Shown here one piece after another: positions 1 to 5,914 of a stretch of 5,914 nucleotides of DNA. Location of the stretch: contig JAUNCU010000042.1 in NCBI GenBank assembly GCA_030526455.1, positions 1-5,914 on the forward strand. Direction: 5' to 3'. Position numbers and translations under genes: made by a program. The notes beneath the pieces were generated by a model. That model did not search any database. It was not told the origin of the DNA and was given only the letters and a program-made list of their open reading frames with translations. Source of the stretch: Bacteroidales bacterium. Lineage in GTDB: Bacteria; Bacteroidota; Bacteroidia; Bacteroidales; Muribaculaceae. Position 1 is the first letter of the stretch; every line of letters begins with the position of its first letter.

Positions 1-12
1 TTCGCCTGGCGC

Positions 13-32
13 GGACGCGATGTATCGCGTCC
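13..32. repeat. Palindromic hairpin, REP-like intergenic element
   Basis: GGACGCGAT and ATCGCGTCC form a perfect 9-base inverted repeat around GT; as a hairpin it gives eight base pairs and a TGTA loop. No T-run follows on the + strand, so it does not look like a complete intrinsic terminator. The outer flanks (GCGC on the left, CTACC on the right) do not pair. Short GC-rich palindromes of this kind are often dispersed through bacterial intergenic DNA, so a REP-like repeat is the best guess. It could also be the 3' end signal of a gene lying left of the window. Confidence 0.5.
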
Positions 33-58
33 CTACCTTAATCTACGTTTTGACAAAT

Positions 59-160
59 CCCCGCAGCCTCTACTACCAATTCACCCCCTACTTTTTCCGC
101 AGCCTCTCCCCCATTTCCCCAGCGCACTCCCCTAATACGCCCCATTCCTCTCCCCAGCCA
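59..160. other. C-rich, G-poor intergenic tract with repeated C-runs
   Basis: Runs of four or five C lie at 59-62, 84-88, 108-112, 117-120, 129-132, 140-143 and 152-155. Between 61 and 160 there are 52 C and only 8 G. The last five runs are separated by 4, 8, 7 and 8 bases, so the minus strand has five closely spaced G-runs that fit a relaxed G-quadruplex pattern, and the plus strand could form an i-motif. No convincing gene lies here. An open frame at 20-169 (49 codons) is low-complexity Ser/Pro/Tyr/Phe and starts inside the hairpin, so I do not call it. Confidence 0.6.
61..107 (+). repeat. 11-bp direct repeat CCGCAGCCTCT, two copies
   Basis: CCGCAGCCTCT occurs at 61-71 and 97-107, with starts 36 bases apart. 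The words CAGCCTTT and CAGCCTCT also form the right halves of the terminator hairpins at 3497-3531 and 5761-5797. These copies lack a nearby left half, so they could be fossil terminator arms or simple compositional similarity in a C-rich tract. Confidence 0.45.
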
Positions 161-200
161 TTTTTTTAACACTGGTTTTAAGTAAACTTGACTTCAGATT

Positions 201-232
201 TTTGCTTGAACGGTAAATTTTACCGAACTTTG
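201..232 (+). promoter_or_regulatory. Candidate Bacteroidota-type promoter for the MATE gene
   Basis: TTTG at 201-204 and GAACTTTG at 225-232 are separated by 20 bases. This fits the -33 TTTG / -7 TAnnTTTG promoter of the Bacteroidota primary sigma factor, with one mismatch (G for T) at the first base of the -7 element. Transcription would begin around 235-239, leaving a leader of only about one to five bases before the ATG at 240. An alternative -7 element, TAAATTTT at 214-221, would give a leader of about 15 bases but has no well-spaced TTG upstream. Confidence 0.5.
211..225. promoter_or_regulatory. Operator-like palindrome inside the MATE promoter
   Basis: CGGTAAATTTTACCG is a perfect inverted repeat of seven bases around one central T. 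It fills the second half of the spacer between the proposed -33 and -7 elements and touches the first base of the -7 element. A dimeric repressor bound here would block RNA polymerase, as is common for efflux genes. No regulator gene is visible in the window, so the binding protein is unknown. Confidence 0.45.
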
Positions 233-239
233 CATTACA

Positions 240-1670
240 ATGGCAGAGAATAAAAAAGACTATATTTTATCCTTAATAAGAAACGGATCGCCCATTAGCC
301 GCTCGCAGCAGTTGCATCTTGCGGCTTTGCTGAGTGTGCCCGCTATCATGGTGCAACTCTCGTCGATAGTTATGGAATTTATCGATGCAGCAATGGTGGG
401 CCAACTCGGAGCAAACGAATCGGCATCAATCGGCTTGGTGGCTTCATCACTGTGGCTGCTGGGTGGCATTTGTAATGCTGCGGCATCGGGCTTCAGCGTG
501 CAGGTGGCTCACTTGATTGGCGCCAAGAAAGACAAGGAGGCGCGTGCCGTGTTCAGGCAAGGCATCGTGTGCATCCTCATCTTCTCCACCCTGCTCTCGA
601 CCGTGGGTGTATTCATCAGCGAGCACCTGCCAGGGTGGCTGCGTGGTGGCGCTGAGATTCACGAGAATGCGAGCACCTATTTCATGATGTTCTGCATCTG
701 CATCCCCATGCTGTCGCTGGTGATGCTGGCGGGCGGCATGCTCCGCTGCACGGGCAACATCAAGGTGCCCAGTCTGCTGAATGTGATGATGTGTCTGCTC
801 GATATCCTTTTCAATTTCCTATTCATCTTCCCGAGCCATGATGTGGAAATCTGCGGCTTCGCATTCACCATCCCCGGTGCGGGCATGAGGGTGAAAGGTG
901 CGGCCATCGGTACCATTGTTGCAGTGACAATCACGGCTTTGTGCATGATGTATTATGCCTGCATGAAGTCGAAAGAATTGAAAATTGCGGGAGAAAAAGG
1001 TTCGTTCATGCCCACCAAACTCGTGGTGAACAAGGCACTGAAAATCGGCTGCCCCATGGGTCTGCAACACCTCTTCATGTGTTCGGCACAAATCTTCATC
1101 ACCGCCATTGTGGCGCCGCTGGGTAGCATTGCGCTGGCTGCCAATTCGTTTGCAGTGACTGCCGAGAGCATTTGCTACATGCCAGGCTACGGCATTGCCG
1201 ACGCCGCCACCACCCTCGTGGGACAAAGCATAGGCGCAGCGCGCAAGAAACTGGCAAAGCAGTTCGCCTCCATCACCGTGACGATGGGCATCATTATCAT
1301 GGCCATAATGGGTGTGATGCTCTACTGCTTCGCCCCGGGCATTATGGGGCTGCTCACGCCAGTGCCCGAAATCATTGAGACGGGTGCGGCAATGCTGAGA
1401 ATCGAAGCCTTCGCCGAACCCTTCTTCGCGGCCGCTATCGTGAGTTACGGTGTGTTTGTGGGCGCTGGCGACACCCTCATCCCATGTGGCATCAACCTCA
1501 CCAGCATGTGGGGCGTGAGAGTGACGCTCTGCTTCTTCCTGGCTCCAGTGATGGGGCTGAAGGGCGTGTGGATTGCAATGTGCGTGGAACTCATCTGCCG
1601 CGGCATCATGTATCTGATACGCCTGCGTTCGGGCCGATGGATAAAAATCCAGACCGAAACCGATCAATAA
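240..1670 (+). CDS. MATE family efflux transporter (Na+ or H+ driven multidrug antiporter)
   Basis: This 476-residue inner-membrane protein has the usual MATE length (about 450-480) and roughly twelve hydrophobic segments in two similar halves. The first half carries PAIMVQLSSIVMEFID (34-49), VGQLG (53-57), VAHLIGA (89-95) and GGMLRCTGNIKVP (165-177). The second half repeats the pattern with GQSIGA (328-333) and GVFVGAGDTLIP (404-415). Asp49 in the first membrane segment corresponds to the conserved cation-binding aspartate of NorM/PfMATE. MATE proteins exchange Na+ or H+ for cationic drugs, dyes or metabolites; the substrate cannot be read from the sequence. The start at 240 is supported by an in-frame TGA at 207-209 and no other ATG between; the next in-frame Met is residue 37. 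There is no Shine-Dalgarno. No terminator follows, so some read-through into the ABC-F gene 107 bases downstream is possible. Confidence 0.93.
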   Translation: MAENKKDYILSLIRNGSPISRSQQLHLAALLSVPAIMVQLSSIVMEFIDAAMVGQLGANESASIGLVASSLWLLGGICNAAASGFSVQVAHLIGAKKDKEARAVFRQGIVCILIFSTLLSTVGVFISEHLPGWLRGGAEIHENASTYFMMFCICIPMLSLVMLAGGMLRCTGNIKVPSLLNVMMCLLDILFNFLFIFPSHDVEICGFAFTIPGAGMRVKGAAIGTIVAVTITALCMMYYACMKSKELKIAGEKGSFMPTKLVVNKALKIGCPMGLQHLFMCSAQIFITAIVAPLGSIALAANSFAVTAESICYMPGYGIADAATTLVGQSIGAARKKLAKQFASITVTMGIIIMAIMGVMLYCFAPGIMGLLTPVPEIIETGAAMLRIEAFAEPFFAAAIVSYGVFVGAGDTLIPCGINLTSMWGVRVTLCFFLAPVMGLKGVWIAMCVELICRGIMYLIRLRSGRWIKIQTETDQ

Positions 1671-1719
1671 CCCCACCCTATCACCACCACAGAAAGGCGG
1701 AAATGTGAAATAGTTTTCG

Positions 1720-1727
1720 TAAATTTG
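1720..1727 (+). promoter_or_regulatory. -7 promoter element before the ABC-F gene
   Basis: TAAATTTG is an exact match to the Bacteroidota -7 consensus TAnnTTTG. No clear TTG -33 element lies 19-21 bases upstream. Transcription would start near 1730-1734 and give an A/C-rich leader of about 45 bases without a Shine-Dalgarno, which is typical of this phylum. It suggests the ABC-F gene has its own promoter even though it lies just downstream of the MATE gene on the same strand. Confidence 0.55.
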
Positions 1728-1733
1728 TATTCG

Positions 1734-1777
1734 CAATAAGCATATCACATAACAATCAACCCCCATACACAATAAGC

Positions 1778-1779
<2 letters not shown>
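1734..1779 (+). repeat. 10-bp direct repeat CAATAAGCAT flanking the ABC-F leader
   Basis: CAATAAGCAT occurs at 1734-1743 and again at 1770-1779. The second copy contains the first two bases of the ATG start codon at 1778-1780; the first copy is followed by A and so gives no ATG. The two copies bracket nearly the whole predicted 5' leader. This could be a small duplication or chance in A-rich sequence. Confidence 0.45.
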
Positions 1780-3472
<1,693 letters not shown>

Positions 3473-3496
3473 TAATCACTTAATACACAATACATT

Positions 3497-3531
3497 AAAG
3501 GCTGCGATACGCAATGGGTATCGCAGCCTTT
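3497..3531. terminator. Bidirectional intrinsic terminator between convergent genes
   Basis: AAAGGCTGCGATAC (3497-3510) and GTATCGCAGCCTTT (3518-3531) form a perfect 14-bp stem with a seven-base loop. The stem starts with A and ends with T, so each strand gives a hairpin ending in a short T-run (TTTGTTATT on +, TTTAATG on -). It sits within the 84-base gap between the stop codons of the ABC-F gene (3472) and the peptidase gene (3557), where it can end both transcripts. Confidence 0.9.
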
Positions 3532-3556
3532 GTTATTGTATGGGGGCTTGATAGAG

Positions 3557-5662
3557 TTACTTCACTTTCATGCCTAAGTTTTTCATCATGAATGCGTAGA
3601 TGTCGGCGGCTTCGTCGATTACCTTCGAGATTGGTTTACCACTGCCATGGCCAGCCTTGCTATCGATGCGAATGAGTTTTGGCTGGTTGCCGGTGTTGGC
3701 AGCCTGGAGGGTTGCGGCATATTTGAATGAGTGAGCGGGCACCACGCGGTCGTCGTGATCACCGGTGGTGACGAGTATTGCGGGATACTTAGTACCGTCG
3801 TTCTTAATGTTGTGAACGGGAGAATATGCGTGAAGATATTCAAACATCTCCTTGCTATCGTCGCTGCGACCATAGTCAGGAGCCCAGTTCCAACCGATGG
3901 TAAAGAGGTGATAACGAAGCATATCCATCACACCCACCTGAGCGATAACGGCACCGAAGAGGTCGGGACGCTGATTGGTGACAGCACCCATCAGCAAACC
4001 GCCATTCGACCCACCCTGAATGGCGAGTTTTTCAGGCGAGGTATATTTGTTATCGATAAGATACTCGGCGGCGGCAATGAAATCGTCGAACACGTTCTGC
4101 TTTTTCATCTTGGTGCCATCGCGGTGCCACTTGTCGCCATATTCGGCGCCACCACGAATGTTGGCCACCACATACACACCACCATTTTCGAGGAACGGAA
4201 TGCGATTCACATTGAACGATGGAGTGAGGCTGATGCTGAAACCGCCGTAACCGTAGAGCAAAGTAGGATTCTTGCCATTGAGTTTCATGCCCTTTTTATG
4301 GGTCACAAACATAGGCACGCGAGTGCCATCTTTGCTGGTATAGAAAATCTGCTCGGTCACATAGCGGTCGCTGTCAAATTTCACGTCGGGTTTCCAGAAC
4401 ATGGTCGATTTGCCAGTGTGAAGGTCGTAAGCATAGATGGAACCAGGAGTGGTGTAACTAGTGAAACTGTAGAACACCTCTTCCGATTCGTCCGACGAAC
4501 TGAAGCCCACCGAGCCAATGCCGGGAAGCGCAATTTCGCCAAGGTTTTTACCTTCTTTATCAAGCAGATAAGCATGGCTAGCAGCATCTTTCTGGTAATT
4601 CACGATGAAGTGATTTTTACCCACCATCTGCAGCGAAGTGAGCATCGCGTCGCCCTCGGGAATGAAATCGCGGCCCTTGCCTATGCCCAGATTATCGATG
4701 TCGAACACCAGCACCTTTGCCATTGGGGCATTCTCATTGGTGTAAACATAAATGTGCTTGTCGTCGTTGCCGATGGGGCTGAAGTCGAAGGCATAAGAAT
4801 TGTTCAGGCGAATGAAGCGAGGATTCTCGCTCTGCATATCCTTCACCATGAGCACATTGCCATCGCCGTCGCTCTGAATCATGTACACGAAGCGCTCGTC
4901 GTCGCTCACGCCTGCCATGTGAAACATGAGAGGCTCCTCAAAACTGCGGTACACCAGTTCGTCCTGGCTTTGAGGCGTGCCTATCTTGTGATAATACACC
5001 TTTTGATATTCGTTTTTGCTCGAGAGTTCACTCTTGGGGGCATCGTAGGCGCTATAGTAGAAGCCGTCGCCCTGCCATGATGCGCTAGTGAATTTTGCCC
5101 ACACGATGTGGTCGTCGAGCAGTTTGCCCTCTTTCATGTCCTTCACGTAAATCTCGTTCCAGTCGCTGCCGCTGCGCGAGATGGTGTAAGCCATATAGCG
5201 GCCATCTTTCGAGAAATCCACCGATTTCAGCGCCACTGTGCCATCGCTCGAAAGTTTGTTTGGGTCGAGCACTTCACGTGGAGTGCCGCCCAGCGCGTCC
5301 ATCTCATAGAGCACGCTTTGGTTTTGAAGACCATTGTTCTTGTAGAAGAAATACTTGCCGTGATGCTTGAAAGGGATGCCCATCTTCTCATAGTTCTGGA
5401 GTTTCATCATCTTCTCCTTCAGCGCATTGCGGAACGGGATTTTAGAGATATAGTCCTGAGTCACCTTGTTTTGTGCCTCCACCCAAGCCGCTGTTTCGGC
5501 CGAGTTGTCGTCCTCCAGCCAGCGGTAAGGATCGGCCACCTTCACACCGAAGTATTCATCCACCTGGTCGACGGTTCTCGCCTTAGGATAAGCGATAGGC
5601 GATTGAGCCAGGCCTTGCGAAGCAATCGTTGCCATCATCAATAATAAAGAATAATGTTTCAT
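3557..5662 (-). CDS. Secreted prolyl oligopeptidase (family S9A)
   Basis: The 701-residue product matches the usual length of about 700 for prolyl oligopeptidases, serine peptidases that cut short peptides after proline. Residues 1-19 look like a signal peptide (Lys2, hydrophobic core LLLMMATIA, cleavage after GLA), so it should act in the periplasm; there is no lipobox cysteine. The N-terminal segment has DPYRWLED (44-51). A beta-propeller that filters substrates by size spans about 85-435, followed by an alpha/beta-hydrolase domain with YGYGGF (470-475), NIRGGAEYG (501-509) and the complete triad: Ser552 in GGSNGG, Asp638 in HDDRVVP and His672 in AGHGSGKP. I chose the start at 5662 over an in-frame ATG at 5740 because it begins directly with the signal peptide; the extra 26 residues would bury it and overlap the likely promoter. 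It is convergent with the ABC-F gene and is probably transcribed alone. Confidence 0.95.
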   Translation of the reverse strand: MKHYSLLLMMATIASQGLAQSPIAYPKARTVDQVDEYFGVKVADPYRWLEDDNSAETAAWVEAQNKVTQDYISKIPFRNALKEKMMKLQNYEKMGIPFKHHGKYFFYKNNGLQNQSVLYEMDALGGTPREVLDPNKLSSDGTVALKSVDFSKDGRYMAYTISRSGSDWNEIYVKDMKEGKLLDDHIVWAKFTSASWQGDGFYYSAYDAPKSELSSKNEYQKVYYHKIGTPQSQDELVYRSFEEPLMFHMAGVSDDERFVYMIQSDGDGNVLMVKDMQSENPRFIRLNNSYAFDFSPIGNDDKHIYVYTNENAPMAKVLVFDIDNLGIGKGRDFIPEGDAMLTSLQMVGKNHFIVNYQKDAASHAYLLDKEGKNLGEIALPGIGSVGFSSSDESEEVFYSFTSYTTPGSIYAYDLHTGKSTMFWKPDVKFDSDRYVTEQIFYTSKDGTRVPMFVTHKKGMKLNGKNPTLLYGYGGFSISLTPSFNVNRIPFLENGGVYVVANIRGGAEYGDKWHRDGTKMKKQNVFDDFIAAAEYLIDNKYTSPEKLAIQGGSNGGLLMGAVTNQRPDLFGAVIAQVGVMDMLRYHLFTIGWNWAPDYGRSDDSKEMFEYLHAYSPVHNIKNDGTKYPAILVTTGDHDDRVVPAHSFKYAATLQAANTGNQPKLIRIDSKAGHGSGKPISKVIDEAADIYAFMMKNLGMKVK

Positions 5663-5695
5663 ATCGTTTTTCAGATTAAAAAAATTTTCAAAACA

Positions 5696-5703
5696 CGAAG
5701 TTA
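5696..5703 (-). promoter_or_regulatory. Possible -7 promoter element of the peptidase gene
   Basis: On the minus strand, 5703 to 5696 reads TAACTTCG, one base away from TAnnTTTG. A TTG lies 22 bases upstream (5728-5726), slightly further than the usual 19-21. Transcription would start near 5690, giving an A/T-rich leader of about 30 bases and no Shine-Dalgarno before the ATG at 5662. Support is modest. Confidence 0.3.
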
Positions 5704-5727
5704 CCACATTTTCCACAATTAACCACA
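5704..5727 (-). repeat. Three phased GTGG repeats upstream of the peptidase gene
   Basis: The word TGTGG (CCACA on the + strand) occurs at 5723-5727, 5713-5717 and 5704-5708, at spacings of 10 and 9 bases, each preceded by A/T-rich sequence. The repeats lie immediately upstream of, and adjoin, the candidate -7 element, on one face of the helix. This arrangement would suit cooperative binding of a regulator, but the sample is short. Confidence 0.4.
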
Positions 5728-5760
5728 ATTCCCAGCCCAAAACTGCACAGTATCAGCAAC

Positions 5761-5797
5761 AGAAAAAGGCTGGGTCAACTACACTGACACAGCCTCT
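5761..5797 (-). terminator. Intrinsic terminator of the Lys/Ala-rich protein gene
   Basis: On the minus strand, AGGCTGTGTCA (5795-5785) and TGACCCAGCCT (5777-5767) pair over 11 bases with a single T-C mismatch and a seven-base loop, followed by TTTTCT. It lies 24 bases after the stop of the upstream minus-strand gene and about 100 bases before the peptidase start, so the two minus-strand genes are probably separate transcription units. Confidence 0.8.
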
Positions 5798-5820
5798 TTC
5801 TTTATTATGTGAGAAATAAC

Positions 5821-5914
5821 TTATTTCTTAGCGGCAGCCTTTTTTGCGGCGGGTTTCTTTGCAGCGGCCTTCTTTTCTGCAGGCTTTTTGGCGCAAGCCT
5901 TCTTTGCGGGAGCC
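5821..5914 (-). CDS. Lys/Ala-rich C-terminal tail, histone H1-like or tailed HU protein (partial)
   Basis: Only the last 30 codons and the TAA stop (5823-5821) are visible; the 5' part lies beyond the window. The tail consists of six consecutive five-residue units, each ending in KK: APAKK, ACAKK, PAEKK, AAAKK, PAAKK, AAAKK. That is twelve lysines and one glutamate in 30 residues. Such tails are known from bacterial histone-H1-like proteins, from HU proteins with extensions and from some DNA topoisomerase I C-termini; they bind DNA through charge and are disordered. One unit carries a cysteine, which is unusual for this kind of tail. The lysine codons alternate AAA and AAG without a fixed pattern. 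Which family the body of the protein belongs to cannot be decided here. Confidence 0.75.
   Translation of the reverse strand, partial: APAKKACAKKPAEKKAAAKKPAAKKAAAKK

Noticed and set aside
20..169. Small open frame of 49 codons on the + strand in the leading intergenic region
   Set aside because: The start lies inside the palindrome and there is no promoter element near it. The product is low-complexity Ser/Pro/Tyr/Phe from the C-rich tract. Kept out unless conserved in relatives.
153..180. Possible terminator around CCAG, T-run and CTGG
   Set aside because: The stem would be only four base pairs with a loop of about 18 bases and the T-run inside the loop, so it would not terminate.
188..217. 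TTGACT as a sigma70-like -35 element
   Set aside because: No TATAAT-like -10 lies 16-18 bases downstream; the Bacteroidota-type elements fit better.
1671..1777. Terminator after the MATE gene
   Set aside because: No stem with a T-run can be found in the 107-base gap; only a promoter element and the direct repeat are present.
3731..5080. 449-codon open frame on the + strand, antisense to the peptidase gene
   Set aside because: It lies wholly within the prolyl oligopeptidase gene, whose catalytic motifs are complete. The translation is His/Val/Ile-rich without any recognisable domain, as expected of an antisense shadow.

Overview
This window most likely comes from the chromosome of a Bacteroidota bacterium, probably order Bacteroidales (Prevotella- or Muribaculaceae-like). 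Base composition is moderate. There is no Shine-Dalgarno sequence before any of the three complete genes. A TAnnTTTG-type -7 promoter element stands before the ABC-F gene, and a near match (GAACTTTG) stands just before the first gene. The proteins themselves also look Bacteroidales-like, but that is judged from memory without a database search, so the family-level placement is tentative.

Layout. Positions 1-239 are non-coding: a short palindromic hairpin (13-32), a strongly C-rich and G-poor tract (about 59-160, 52 C to 8 G in 61-160), then a promoter containing a perfect 7-1-7 palindrome. A MATE-family multidrug/cation antiporter follows on the + strand (240-1670). After a 107-base gap with its own promoter comes an EttA-type ABC-F ribosome-associated ATPase (1778-3472, +). 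A perfect 14-bp hairpin at 3497-3531 separates it from a convergent gene for a secreted S9A prolyl oligopeptidase (3557-5662, -). Beyond that gene's upstream region, a second terminator hairpin (5761-5797) ends another minus-strand gene. Only the last 30 codons of that gene are visible (5821-5914): a lysine/alanine-rich tail of the kind found on histone-H1-like or tailed HU proteins.

The genes do not form one pathway. They read as four separate units: drug or metabolite export at the inner membrane, control of translation entry into elongation by energy status, periplasmic cleavage of proline-containing peptides, and probably nucleoid binding. I see no phage, IS element, CRISPR array, RNA gene or toxin-antitoxin module. 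No undescribed system is evident. The best leads are in regulatory DNA: the operator-like palindrome inside the MATE promoter with an almost leaderless transcript, the G-quadruplex-capable minus strand upstream of it, and helically phased GTGG repeats upstream of the peptidase gene.
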